Program-made: the position numbers and the translations under genes
Notes under the pieces: model-generated
Database searches by the model: none
What the model was told of the DNA's origin: nothing
Seen by the model: the letters and a program-made list of their open reading frames with translations, nothing else
In this document: piece after piece, positions 55,640 through 64,000 of the stretch
Layout: the number at the start of each line of letters is the position of its first letter
Numbering within the stretch: position 1 is the first letter of the stretch
DNA from: an uncultured Clostridia bacterium
Lineage (GTDB): Bacteria > Bacillota > Clostridia > Christensenellales > UBA1242
Direction: 5' to 3'
DNA: 64,000 nucleotides
Assembly: GCA_934754355.1 (NCBI GenBank)
Contig: CAKVID010000003.1
Coordinates: 62,001 to 126,000, forward strand

Positions 55640-58222
55640 ATGGAGAGAGATGAAATAGAGAAAATTCTTGATAAGATTGACGCAAGCAAAATTCTTGATG
55701 TCAAGGTCAAAGAAGAATTAGAGAAATCTTTTATAGCATATGCAATGGCTGTTAATGTTAGTCGTGCTATACCCGATGTAAGAGATGGTCTTAAACCCGT
55801 TCATCGTAGAATTATCTACGCAATGGGTGCAAATTTAGGTTTGTATAATGATAAACCATTCAGAAAGAGTGCAACAATTGTCGGCGAAGTTATGGGTAAA
55901 TTCCACCCACATGGCGACTCTGCAATTTATGATGCATTGGTGCGTCTTGCACAAGACTTTACAATTAATTGTCCACTAGTAGATGGACATGGTAACTTTG
56001 GTTCGGTCGATGGAGACCCTCCAGCCGCTTCCCGTTATACAGAGGCAAGACTAACCAAAATCGCTGGCGAAATGCTAAATGGTATTAACCAAGAGACTGT
56101 AGATTTCTACCCAAACTTTGATGGTAGAGAAATGCAACCAGTTGTTCTTCCTAGTAGATTTCCAAATCTGCTTGTAAATGGTAGTGATGGTATTGCTGTA
56201 GGTATGGCAACTAATATTGCCCCACACAATCTATGCGAAGTAATTAATGGTGTTATTGCATTAATAGATAATCCCGATATAACTATCCCAGACCTTATGA
56301 ATTACATTCCAGCACCAGACTTCCCAACTAAGGGCATTGTAATTGGTGGCAAGGGCGTAAGACAAATGTACGAGACAGGTAAGGGTACATTTATTATTAG
56401 AGCCAAGACAGAAATTGAAGAAGAACACGATAGACAGAAAATTGTTATAACCGAAATCCCATACCAAGTAAATAAAGCCAAACTTATTATCCAAATAGCA
56501 GATATGGTTAAAACCAAAAGAATTGAGGGTATATCTGATATTAGAGAAGAAAGCGATAGAAATGGTATGAGAATTGTAATAGATATTAAGCGTGACGCCA
56601 ATGCTCAGGTTGTGCTTAATAATCTATTCAAATTAACACAACTTCAAATATCTTTTGGTGCAATCAACTTAGCCCTAGTAGATGGCACACCAAAAATTCT
56701 TAATCTTAAAGAAATTCTAGTTAATTACTTAAATTTCCAGAAAGAAGTTATTACTCGTAGAACCAAATTTGAATTGGACAAAGCCGAAGCAAGAGCCCAT
56801 ATCCTTAAAGGTTTGGTTATTGCTCAAGCAAATATTGACGAAGTTATCCGTCAGATTAAATTATCTAACGATAAGAATGACGCAGTAGAGAGATTGACTA
56901 GATTATTTGAATTAGACGAGAAACAAGCCAATGCAATTCTAGATATGCGTTTGCAGAAGTTAACCGGTCTAGAAGTTGAGAAATTGAAAGCCGAACTAGA
57001 AGAAGTAGAAGGACTTATCAAAGAATACAAAGAAATCCTTGCTAGCGAACTAAGAATATTAGAAATTATCAAGGGCGACTTGATAGAAATCAAAACTAAA
57101 TACGGTGTTCCTCGTAAGACCGAAATTAGTTATGATTACTCTAGTATAGATATTGGCGACCTTATCCCTAAAGAGACTGTTGTATTATCTCTAACTCATG
57201 GCGGATACATCAAGCGTATGCCAGTTAGTGATTACAAGAGTCAACATCGTGGTGGTGTAGGCGTAATTGCTCATAAGACCAAAGAAGAAGACTTCGTAGA
57301 GAATATTTATATCACATCTTCTCACGATGACTTATTATGCTTCTCTACAAAAGGTAGAGTGTATACTATCAAGGCTTACGAAGTGCCAGAAGCACAGAAA
57401 CAAGCCAAAGGTAGAGCAATGGTTAATTTGTTACAAGTAGACAAAGACGAGAGAATTACAACTATTATCCCAATTAGCGAGGGTGTAGAAGGTAATCTTA
57501 TTATGGCTACTCGTGGTGGATTAATCAAGAAAACCCCAGTAGAAGAATTTGCAAGCATTAGAAAAGGTGGCAAGATTGCTATCAAATTGAATGACGGCGA
57601 TGAATTGATATCTGTATATCTAACAAATGGTAATAACGAAGTATTGATTGCTAGTTCAGAAGGCAAATGTATTAGATTTAATGAGAAATTTGTAAGAAGC
57701 ATGGGTAGAGACACAATGGGTGTTAAGGCAATGCGTCTAAATGAGAACGAAAGCATAGTAGATATGACAGTAGTAACGCCGGGTGCAGATATGCTAACAA
57801 TCTCTGAGAATGGCTACGGCAAGAGGTCTAGCGAAGAAGATTATAGACTTCAAGGCAGAAATGGTAAAGGTATCAAGGCGGGCATATTCAATGAAATTAC
57901 AGGTAGACTTGTCAACCTTAAACAAGTATCCGATGATGACGATATTATGTTAATTGCCGATGATGGCGTTATCATTAGAATAGAAAGCACCGAGATTAAT
58001 AGAATTGGTAGAAATACTAAAGGTGTAAGGATAATGAAATTGAAAGACAATGCAAAGATTGTTTGCGTTGCTGTAGTTAAATCCGATAAATCTCAAGAGA
58101 AATTAGCCGAAGACTTGCAAGAAGATGAGGGGATAGAAAGTACTGCTCCAGCCGAAATCTCAGAAGACTTCGAGGGCGAAGATAATTCAAACTCAGACGA
58201 AGAAGAAGATTTGAGCATCTAA
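55640..58222 (+). CDS. gyrA: DNA gyrase subunit A
   Basis: 860 aa. Breakage-reunion subunit, with the catalytic Tyr in PPAASRYTEARL and the quinolone-determining segment HPHGDSAIYDALVRL keeping the Ser and Asp found in drug-sensitive enzymes. The C-terminal beta-pinwheel has a GyrA-box-like SQHRGGVG, followed by an acidic tail rich in Glu and Asp (ending DEEEDLSI). AAAGGAG lies 7 nt before the ATG. Same operon as gyrB; a terminator follows. Confidence 0.98.
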   Translation: MERDEIEKILDKIDASKILDVKVKEELEKSFIAYAMAVNVSRAIPDVRDGLKPVHRRIIYAMGANLGLYNDKPFRKSATIVGEVMGKFHPHGDSAIYDALVRLAQDFTINCPLVDGHGNFGSVDGDPPAASRYTEARLTKIAGEMLNGINQETVDFYPNFDGREMQPVVLPSRFPNLLVNGSDGIAVGMATNIAPHNLCEVINGVIALIDNPDITIPDLMNYIPAPDFPTKGIVIGGKGVRQMYETGKGTFIIRAKTEIEEEHDRQKIVITEIPYQVNKAKLIIQIADMVKTKRIEGISDIREESDRNGMRIVIDIKRDANAQVVLNNLFKLTQLQISFGAINLALVDGTPKILNLKEILVNYLNFQKEVITRRTKFELDKAEARAHILKGLVIAQANIDEVIRQIKLSNDKNDAVERLTRLFELDEKQANAILDMRLQKLTGLEVEKLKAELEEVEGLIKEYKEILASELRILEIIKGDLIEIKTKYGVPRKTEISYDYSSIDIGDLIPKETVVLSLTHGGYIKRMPVSDYKSQHRGGVGVIAHKTKEEDFVENIYITSSHDDLLCFSTKGRVYTIKAYEVPEAQKQAKGRAMVNLLQVDKDERITTIIPISEGVEGNLIMATRGGLIKKTPVEEFASIRKGGKIAIKLNDGDELISVYLTNGNNEVLIASSEGKCIRFNEKFVRSMGRDTMGVKAMRLNENESIVDMTVVTPGADMLTISENGYGKRSSEEDYRLQGRNGKGIKAGIFNEITGRLVNLKQVSDDDDIMLIADDGVIIRIESTEINRIGRNTKGVRIMKLKDNAKIVCVAVVKSDKSQEKLAEDLQEDEGIESTAPAEISEDFEGEDNSNSDEEEDLSI

Positions 58223-58256
58223 TTAAAATATTAACTAAATATTATATCGAAATAAC

Positions 58257-58291
58257 AAAAAACACATATGAAATTCATATGTGTTTTTTAT
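58257..58291. terminator. Bidirectional terminator between gyrA and XRE copy 3
   Basis: AAAAAACACATATGAA paired with TTCATATGTGTTTTTT. Confidence 0.88.
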
Positions 58292-58299
58292 TTAATCTA

Positions 58300-58719
58300 T
58301 TATTGCATTAATAAATCATCAATAGTACAACCAAAATATTTTGCTATCTCAAATAGTGTTTGCAAACTCGGTTCAACACCGTTTCTGTAACGACTGATGT
58401 TGTCTTTCTGATAATTCATATCTTTGCAAAATTGTCTGTTAGAAAGATTGGCTTTCTTTATGAAGTTTGTTAAATTTTCATAAAATTTGCACTCATTACA
58501 TGAATATGGTCTAAAGTTATTTTCGTCAGTTAATTCAAATAGATAATCTATAGAAACTTGAAGATAATTTGCAATCTTAATCAAAGTTTTAAGGCTGGGA
58601 TTTCTTTGTTTGTATTTATAGAAAGTATCTTTGGAGACCACACAATCTGTAAATAAACATTCAATAGTTTTGCCTCTCTCTTCTAAACAATTCTTAACTG
58701 CATTTATAAAGTCAATCAC
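58300..58719 (-). CDS. XRE-family regulator with two tandem HTH domains (copy 3)
   Basis: 139 aa from GTG 58719: GAGG lies 6 nt upstream, and the resulting start (V/M-IDFINAVKNCL) aligns with MNEFVDSLKEFM and MNEFQESLQDLM of the two paralogs. An in-frame ATG at 58731 would add four residues. Domain 1 contains DCVVSKDTFYKYKQRN, domain 2 SNRQFCKDMNYQKDNISRYR. Domain ends are VSIDYLFEL and FGCTIDDLLMQ. The middle has a CNECKFYENL stretch not seen in the others. Divergent from a SLOG-domain gene instead of the small partner. Confidence 0.85.
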   Translation of the reverse strand: MIDFINAVKNCLEERGKTIECLFTDCVVSKDTFYKYKQRNPSLKTLIKIANYLQVSIDYLFELTDENNFRPYSCNECKFYENLTNFIKKANLSNRQFCKDMNYQKDNISRYRNGVEPSLQTLFEIAKYFGCTIDDLLMQ

Positions 58720-58755
58720 TCCGCACCTCATATAAACTAATGTTTATATAATTAT

Positions 58756-58808
58756 TGCCTAATATGATGACAAAATGCTTGTCACTGCCTAATATGATGA
58801 CATATAAT
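58756..58808 (+). promoter_or_regulatory. Promoter of the SLOG gene with two direct-repeat operator candidates
   Basis: TGCCTAATATGATGACA occurs at 58756-58772 and 58786-58802, 30 bp apart. TTGTCA (58779-58784), 18 bp, TATAAT (58803-58808) form the promoter, so the second repeat fills the -35/-10 spacer. Good candidate binding sites for the divergent XRE protein. Confidence 0.65.
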
Positions 58809-58826
58809 AAATTAGGAGTGTTATGT

Positions 58827-59366
58827 ATGATAAGAATTAGTAATAAAATGGAAAAATCAAATTTTGGCAAAGTTAGTTTTACTGGACATAGACCCAAAAG
58901 TCTGCCGTGGGGGTATGATGAAAATAAACAAAGTTGTGTTGCATTCAAAAAAGTTATGTATGAGATTATAGAGAAAGCAATAGTTAATAATTTTACTTAT
59001 TTTATAACGGGTATGGCTTTAGGGGTTGATATGATATGTGCTGAAATTGTTTTGGGTTTAAAAAATAAATATAAAGATGTGCAATTAGAATGTGCAATCC
59101 CTTGTTTAAATCAAGAAAAGAGATGGTTAGCAGTTCAACAAAGAAGATATAATGATATTTTAAATAAAGCAGATTATATAACATATGTTAATAAAAATGA
59201 ATATACAGAAGAGTGTATGAATGAGAGAAATAAATATATGGTTGATAATAGTGATGTAGTTATTGCTGTTTGGAATGGAAAACCGAGTGGGACAGGGAAT
59301 ACTGTTTTAATGGCAAAAAATAGCGGTAAAAAAATTAGAGTAGTAAATCCATATGAACCTAAATAA
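58827..59366 (+). CDS. SLOG-superfamily protein (DUF1273/YpsA-like Rossmann fold)
   Basis: 179 aa from ATG 58827 (GGAG 8 nt upstream; a frame from 58755 runs through the operator repeats). The motifs are SFTGHRPKSLPWGYDE at the start, FITGMALGVDMICAEIV in the middle, and VIAVWNGKPSGTGNTVLMA near the end, which match the DUF1273 branch of the SLOG superfamily. SLOG domains bind nucleotide-derived ligands and often sit in defence or stress systems. Leu codons are mostly TTA, with no CTA seen, unlike neighbouring genes where CTA is common; this hints at transfer. Probably controlled by the XRE protein next to it. Confidence 0.8.
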   Translation: MIRISNKMEKSNFGKVSFTGHRPKSLPWGYDENKQSCVAFKKVMYEIIEKAIVNNFTYFITGMALGVDMICAEIVLGLKNKYKDVQLECAIPCLNQEKRWLAVQQRRYNDILNKADYITYVNKNEYTEECMNERNKYMVDNSDVVIAVWNGKPSGTGNTVLMAKNSGKKIRVVNPYEPK

Positions 59367-59395
59367 AAAACACCAGATTAACTGGTGTGTTTTTA
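59367..59395. terminator. Terminator between the SLOG gene and the LRR gene
   Basis: AAAAACACCAG paired with CTGGTGTGTTTTT; it immediately abuts both stop codons. Confidence 0.8.
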
Positions 59396-59396
59396 T

Positions 59397-61265
59397 TTAT
59401 TTTTTGTTATCATCATGATAATCTTTGATGACTTGGATATTGTCGTTAGGGTTAGATGCGTGGGTAGATTTGGCTGTTTTTTGTTTCTTTGGTTTGGATA
59501 TTTTGCTCTTGGCTTTCTTCGATTTGATATAATATGTAATACCAACAATGGCTAGTATTAATAGAACTGCCAATGCACAAGCAATTATTATCGCTTGGTT
59601 ATCGCTTACACTCAAGTTGGTTGAAATCTCAAATGTATCACTATCTACATAAACACTGCTTCCATCTACTTTTTGTTTGGCTTCCAATTTAACGGTGACC
59701 TTAGTACCTAGAGATTTATCTAGTACAATTGTAATACTGCTCTTGCCAGTTGTTGGGTCGCCTGTAGATGTCTTGAATAATACACCATCTAGATACCACG
59801 AGTATTTGTAATCGGTGTAATTGCCAATTGGTGTGCGTGCAGTTGGTTGCACTGTAAGTATTACTTCATCATTTATGTTATAAGAATTTTTGTTGCTATT
59901 TATAATTAATTCATCTAATACTTGCTCTTGAATTATAACTGTTCTAGTAAGAGTGACAGCACTATTATTTGCTTTGTCTCTTAATTTGTAAGTAATATAA
60001 TAAGTTCCACAAGTTGTTACATCTAATCCACCTAAGTCTACATCAACTAGAGGTGTTAGGTCATCGCCACTATCTGTGCCAGTGTATCCCGGGTCAGTCC
60101 AAGCCTTATTTTGTCTCCAATACATCTTGGCATAGCCTTTCAATTTAATCTCGGGCGGGATAGTGTCTACTACTTTGAATGGCAGAACAATTGTAGTAGT
60201 TATATTATTATAACTAAGCCTTAGGGATACATGAGATGTTCCCGCCACATTGGTTTGTGGGTCCAAATATGTAATTTGGCAGTTATTGATAACCAAACCA
60301 TCAATTACTATATCCATATTAGTAGGGTTAGAGGTATTCACATTTAGATTGAACATTTGTTTACGCTCAATTTTGAAATCGCTCTTGATGTATATATTGT
60401 ATATTGTAAATTCAAGTGATTTTGTCATGCCATAGAAATAACCACTCTCAGAAGATGGTGGATTGGCAATTTCTATTTTGAAATCTCCACAAGGCTTGCT
60501 TGTAAGAGAGGTAATGGCATTCTGTGTGTAATTGTATCTAGTGCCGTTGTAATAGAAATTGTAAGACAAATACAAATCGTCATCATATCTTATGTAATAT
60601 TTGGCGCCCTCAATATCTTTAAGTAGTATTAGTCCGCTGGCGTCAAAGTCTACTTTCTGTATGCCGTATAATAATTTGCTATTATTAAGCGAAGCGACAC
60701 TAACATTATCCAAATCTATCTGATTGTAACTAAGATTAATTTTCTTAATAGTTGTGCCAAAGTCCGTAAGACTATTAAATGTCGTATCGCCAAAAGTTAT
60801 CTCAGTATCTACACTTGTAGTCAAGAAAGTCTCTAGTGCTAATAATTGGTCATTGTCTAGATTATTGCCAGCCATGTCGATAGCCACTAAAGTCTCCGGC
60901 AATTCAAATTTGGCTAGTTCTCGTATATCTTGTATTCCCGCATTAGATAAATCTAGATAACTTCTAGTAGCATAAGTCTTAGTAATGCCGGTAGCACTAT
61001 CTACAGTTGTTTGCACTTTGTAATTATCGTTTAGGATAAAGTCGTTGCTATACAATTTGTCTGAATTAGATTTGCCAAGTAGACTAAGAAGTCTAGTTCT
61101 TAGTGCCGAATTGTATACAGTAACTTCGCTTACGCCCTTAATTGTATTTACATATGCGTAAGCGGGGGTTATGTTTCTATATATTTCATGACAAATAGGC
61201 ATTCCAATAATTGCAGTGCCTAGCAGTAATCCTGCCGTAAGAGTTCTCAAATATTTCTTTCCCAT
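59397..61265 (-). CDS. Membrane-anchored surface protein with leucine-rich repeats and Ig-like (DUF5011) domain
   Basis: 622 aa. Signal peptide residues 1-38 (ending AYAYV). Residues about 95-215 contain LRR-like segments (LDLSNAGIQDI, IDMAGNNLDND, INLSYNQIDLD) as in internalins. About 375-450 is a DUF5011/HYR-type Ig-like domain (DTIPPEIKLKG, WTDPGYTGTDSGDDLT, YKLRDKANNSAVTLTRTV). About 455-550 is a further beta domain. A single C-terminal helix (IIIACALAVLLILAIVGITYYI) and a Lys-rich cytoplasmic tail anchor it; there is no LPxTG. It ends up outside the cell, probably binding proteins or glycans. Confidence 0.8.
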   Translation of the reverse strand: MGKKYLRTLTAGLLLGTAIIGMPICHEIYRNITPAYAYVNTIKGVSEVTVYNSALRTRLLSLLGKSNSDKLYSNDFILNDNYKVQTTVDSATGITKTYATRSYLDLSNAGIQDIRELAKFELPETLVAIDMAGNNLDNDQLLALETFLTTSVDTEITFGDTTFNSLTDFGTTIKKINLSYNQIDLDNVSVASLNNSKLLYGIQKVDFDASGLILLKDIEGAKYYIRYDDDLYLSYNFYYNGTRYNYTQNAITSLTSKPCGDFKIEIANPPSSESGYFYGMTKSLEFTIYNIYIKSDFKIERKQMFNLNVNTSNPTNMDIVIDGLVINNCQITYLDPQTNVAGTSHVSLRLSYNNITTTIVLPFKVVDTIPPEIKLKGYAKMYWRQNKAWTDPGYTGTDSGDDLTPLVDVDLGGLDVTTCGTYYITYKLRDKANNSAVTLTRTVIIQEQVLDELIINSNKNSYNINDEVILTVQPTARTPIGNYTDYKYSWYLDGVLFKTSTGDPTTGKSSITIVLDKSLGTKVTVKLEAKQKVDGSSVYVDSDTFEISTNLSVSDNQAIIIACALAVLLILAIVGITYYIKSKKAKSKISKPKKQKTAKSTHASNPNDNIQVIKDYHDDNKK

Positions 61266-61314
61266 CTTCTCACCTTTTTTTTAGTTTAACACAAATGCAT
61301 ATATTTTGTGTACT

Positions 61315-61347
61315 AAAAAAGCACAAAATTATACTTTTGTGCTTTTT
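61315..61347. terminator. Terminator of serS
   Basis: AAAAAAGCACAAAA paired with TTTTGTGCTTTTT around a short loop. It lies about 70 nt past the serS stop on the minus strand. Confidence 0.8.
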
Positions 61348-61416
61348 GTAGATTAATCGTGATTTTGTAAATACATTACATTATTAAGAAAAACTTGCCT
61401 AGTTCTATTCTCAAAA

Positions 61417-62706
61417 TTATTTATTCTTAGGGTAAATATATTCTTTGCCACCCATATAAGGTCTTAATGCTTCTGGAATAAATATAGAACCATCTGCTTG
61501 TAGATTATTTTCTAGATATGCAATCAATGCTCTTGGAGTTGCAAGCACTGTATTATTAAGAGTGTGAGGGTAGTAATTTATATCATCGCCTTTTACTCTA
61601 ATGCCTAGTCTTCTGCTTTGTGCATCGCCTAGTGTCGAACAAGAACCTACTTCAAAATATTTTTGTTGTCTAGGGCTCCATGCTTCAATGTCGCAAGACT
61701 TAACTTTAAGGTCGGCTAGGTCTCCACTACAACATTCCAATTGTCTAACTGGAATATTTAGATTTCTGAAAATCTCAACAGTGAATTTCCACATCTTGTT
61801 GTACCAATCCATGCTATCCTTTGGATTACAGATAACAATCATCTCTTGCTTCTCAAATTGATGAACCCTGTATAGTCCTCTCTCTTCTAGACCATGGGCG
61901 CCACCTTCTTTTCTAAAGCAAGGGCTATAAGATGTCATTGTAATAGGCAAGTCTTTCTCGCTAATTAATTGCTCTTTGAATTTGCCTATCATGCTGTGTT
62001 CACTTGTTCCAACCAAGTATAAATCTTCGCCTTCAATCTTGTACATCATGGCTTCCATCTCAGCAAAACTCATAACGCCATTAACAACATCACTTCTTAT
62101 CATGAATGGTGGAATGCAATATGTGAAACCATGGTCAATCATGTAATCTCTTCCATAGGCAATCATTGCTTCGTGTAGTCTAGCAGCATCTCCCATCAGA
62201 TAATAGAAACCAGTTCCGCTAGTTCTACCAGCACTCTCTTTGTCTAGACCATTAATGCTATTTAGAATATCTGCATGATATGGCACTTCAAAGTCTGGAG
62301 TAGTAGGCTCGCCAAATCTCTCTACTTCTACATTCTGACTATCGTCTCTACCAATAGGCACAGAGTTATCTATAATATTAGGGATAGTCATCATAATATC
62401 TTTGATGTTTTTAGATACTTGTTCTTCTTCCTCTTCTATCTCTTGTATTCTATTATTAATCTTGACAACTTCTTCTTTCAAGCCTGCCATTTCGTCTAAT
62501 TTTTTCTCTCTAGCAAGTTTGCCAATGTCTGCACTTATTACATTTTTCTTTGCACGCAAAGTATCTCCTTCGGCTTTAAGAAATCTATTTCTCTCGTCTA
62601 ATTTGATTACTTCATCTACCTTTGGCAATTTCTCTTCTTGAAATTTATTTATTAAATTTTGTCTAACCAAGTCGGGCTCTTTTCTTATAATATTTATATC
62701 TATCAT
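61417..62706 (-). CDS. serS: Seryl-tRNA synthetase
   Basis: 429 aa, class II. The N-terminal coiled-coil arm that grips tRNA-Ser spans about residues 25-105 (REKKLDEMAGLKEEVVKINN). The catalytic core has motif 2 (PCFRKEGGAHGLEERGLYRVHQ) split around FRKEGG and RVHQFEK, and motif 3 near LNNTVLATPRALIAYLE. AAAGGAG precedes the ATG. A T-box leader upstream ties expression to uncharged tRNA-Ser. Confidence 0.98.
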   Translation of the reverse strand: MIDINIIRKEPDLVRQNLINKFQEEKLPKVDEVIKLDERNRFLKAEGDTLRAKKNVISADIGKLAREKKLDEMAGLKEEVVKINNRIQEIEEEEEQVSKNIKDIMMTIPNIIDNSVPIGRDDSQNVEVERFGEPTTPDFEVPYHADILNSINGLDKESAGRTSGTGFYYLMGDAARLHEAMIAYGRDYMIDHGFTYCIPPFMIRSDVVNGVMSFAEMEAMMYKIEGEDLYLVGTSEHSMIGKFKEQLISEKDLPITMTSYSPCFRKEGGAHGLEERGLYRVHQFEKQEMIVICNPKDSMDWYNKMWKFTVEIFRNLNIPVRQLECCSGDLADLKVKSCDIEAWSPRQQKYFEVGSCSTLGDAQSRRLGIRVKGDDINYYPHTLNNTVLATPRALIAYLENNLQADGSIFIPEALRPYMGGKEYIYPKNK

Positions 62707-62810
62707 ATTATCTCCTTTTGTATTTTATATGTGTATTATATGACATTAAGTATGTACTTTTTGTCATAAATATACTATATATTGTCAATATTACAATTTG
62801 CAAAAGTAAT

Positions 62811-63075
62811 AAAAAATCTCTAAGGTACATATACCTTAGAGATGAATAATTTACTTATCCATGGTGCCACTCTAATTGAATTTGAAATATCCAAATTCCA
62901 CTCATATAGTTCGCTTTGTATCACTACCGAACAAATAGTATGCTTTCGCACAGTCTCATTGGGTAGAAGATATACATGCATTCTTGTTACTCCTCTCAGA
63001 TAATAGAATAACTCTCTGTTAGAAATTAAAATGTAATCATTCCCAAGTCGTAGACCAATACTAAATTATTTACAA
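62811..63075 (-). ncRNA. T-box riboswitch controlling serS
   Basis: On the minus strand: stem I with ACAGAGAG, the T-box core AGAGTGGCACCATGG (62859-62873), then terminator ATCTCTAAGGTAT/GTACCTTAGAGAT with T6 (62812-62846). The TGGC bulge fits a G73 discriminator, as in tRNA-Ser. TCT at 62965-62967 is a candidate Ser specifier but not certain. Confidence 0.92.
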
Positions 63076-63235
63076 ATTAGTAATATCTAATACTAATCAT
63101 TAGCATAAATCAAAAAAATACTTTTGTCAATAATTTATTTTCAAATTTTTGCAAAATGTCGTTATAAAAAATTAAATTCAGGTACACAATTAAATGTTGA
63201 AAAATAAAAAATATATAAGGGAGTATTTGTTAGAT

Positions 63236-63841
63236 ATGCAAGACTTTGACAAAAGTAGAACAAAACAAAATTTGGCACGAGCATTTGCTGGTGAGTGTCA
63301 AGATGGTGCAAGATATCAATTCTTAGCACAACAAGCCGAACAAGAGGGCTACAATTATATGCAAACAATTTTTAAGATGCACGCCAAAAATGAAATGGCG
63401 CATGCCAAGAAATTTTATAATTTGCTTACAGATAATTGTAGTTGTAAGCAACGCAATATAGAAATATGTGGAGGTTATCCATTTACTAAGGGCACACTGC
63501 TCGAGAGTATCAAAGACACAATGGGAGCAGAAACTTCTCAAACAGAGAATGTCTATCCCGACTTTGCCAAGGTAGCCAAAGACGAGGGGTATCCAGATAT
63601 AGCCAAGTCATTCTTATTTGCAGCGTCAGTAGAGAATTGCCACAAATTAATGCTAGAGCAATTGTACACCAAATTGAAAGGTAAAAAATTATATAAGAGT
63701 GGCACTCCAATCAAATGGAAGTGTAGCAATTGCGGATTTGAGCATACTGCCAAGTCTGCTTGGGATACTTGCCCTAGTTGCGATATGCCTCAAGGCTATG
63801 TAGAAATCCCAATTGATATGCAGTCGGGCAAAGAAAATTAG
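63236..63841 (+). CDS. rbr: Rubrerythrin
   Basis: 201 aa from ATG 63236; an in-frame ATG at 63194 lies ahead of the AAGGGAG site and is less likely. Di-iron domain with the Glu ligands in LARAFAGECQDGARY and KMHAKNEMAHAKKF (ExxH), and a second pair later (FLFAASVENCHKLML, ExxH). The C-terminal rubredoxin-like domain has KCSNCGFEH and CPSCDMPQGY (two CxxC), binding one iron. It reduces peroxide in anaerobes. No neighbours are visible on the right; no operon evidence. Confidence 0.93.
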   Translation: MQDFDKSRTKQNLARAFAGECQDGARYQFLAQQAEQEGYNYMQTIFKMHAKNEMAHAKKFYNLLTDNCSCKQRNIEICGGYPFTKGTLLESIKDTMGAETSQTENVYPDFAKVAKDEGYPDIAKSFLFAASVENCHKLMLEQLYTKLKGKKLYKSGTPIKWKCSNCGFEHTAKSAWDTCPSCDMPQGYVEIPIDMQSGKEN

Positions 63842-64000
63842 TAATCGTTAAAATATATTTGACTATTAATAGTAAATAAATTAACAAAAATATTTTGATA
63901 AAAATTATAAATAGCAAATAAAAATATTGTGACTAAATTTATGTACGATAAATTATATCTTAAGGATATGGTTGATAAGAATTTTAAACAATAAAATAAA
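63842..64000. other. Right-edge spacer
   Basis: AT-rich with no supported gene. A 17-codon frame at 63941-63994 has no ribosome binding site and is not called. Confidence 0.4.

Noticed and set aside
63941..63994. 17-codon frame at the right edge
   Set aside because: No ribosome binding site and no regulatory context, unlike the 36947 leader peptide.

Overview
This window is AT-rich chromosomal DNA from a low-GC Gram-positive (Bacillota), probably an anaerobic, gut-type Clostridia-like lineage. The support is two T-box leaders (tyrS, serS), strong AGGAGG-type ribosome binding sites, gut-Firmicute style lipoproteins with InlB-type repeats, rubrerythrin, and a Soj/Spo0J-type ParAB system with clustered parS sites. 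TGA is used as a stop codon (for example at the end of the glycogen phosphorylase gene), so this is not a code-4 mollicute. No species name can be assigned from the sequence alone.

Layout. 1-3 kb: the tail of an unidentified gene and a large InlB-repeat lipoprotein. 3.2-15 kb (minus strand): a five-gene glycogen operon, malQ-glgB-glgA-glgP-GH13 amylase, in which glgA carries an unusual 888-residue disordered N-terminal extension; no glgC is present. 15-28.7 kb: an origin-type region with mnmE, mnmG, a 2 kb non-coding tract holding seven parS sites, rsmG, parA, parB, recF, and convergent dnaN. dnaA is not in the window. A large HExxH protein follows, then a 1.3 kb non-coding tract with DnaA-box-like words (candidate oriC) and a 427 bp MITE-like element. 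29.9-39.4 kb: a heterodimeric ABC exporter, an SPFH/zinc-ribbon protein, T-box-tyrS, a small lipoprotein, then a leader-peptide attenuator in front of a third ABC transporter, and a membrane-anchored Mrr-type nuclease. 39.7-46.5 kb: pyrG, a permuted papain-fold lipoprotein with a small membrane partner, an M20 peptidase, an XRE regulator divergent from a small protein, and a phospholipase-D-family protein lacking both catalytic histidines. 46.5-47.7 kb: repeats, including two 154-nt folded units with tRNA-like ends next to tRNA-Glu(CTC), and a hairpin-module array. 47.8-64 kb: a PanE-like reductase, yqeY, an orphan acidic protein, an alpha-oxoamine synthase, a second copy of the XRE/partner pair, gyrB-gyrA, a third XRE divergent from a SLOG protein, an LRR surface protein, T-box-serS and rubrerythrin.

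How it fits together: the left part makes and breaks glycogen. The middle part is chromosome replication and segregation (ParB, parS, beta clamp, RecF, and gyrase further right). The rest is housekeeping mixed with envelope and defence or stress functions. Best candidates for something undescribed: the tRNA-Glu-linked structured units, the duplicated XRE/partner gene pair, the leader-peptide-controlled ABC transporter, the GlgA extension, and the families of short inverted-repeat elements that recur through the window.
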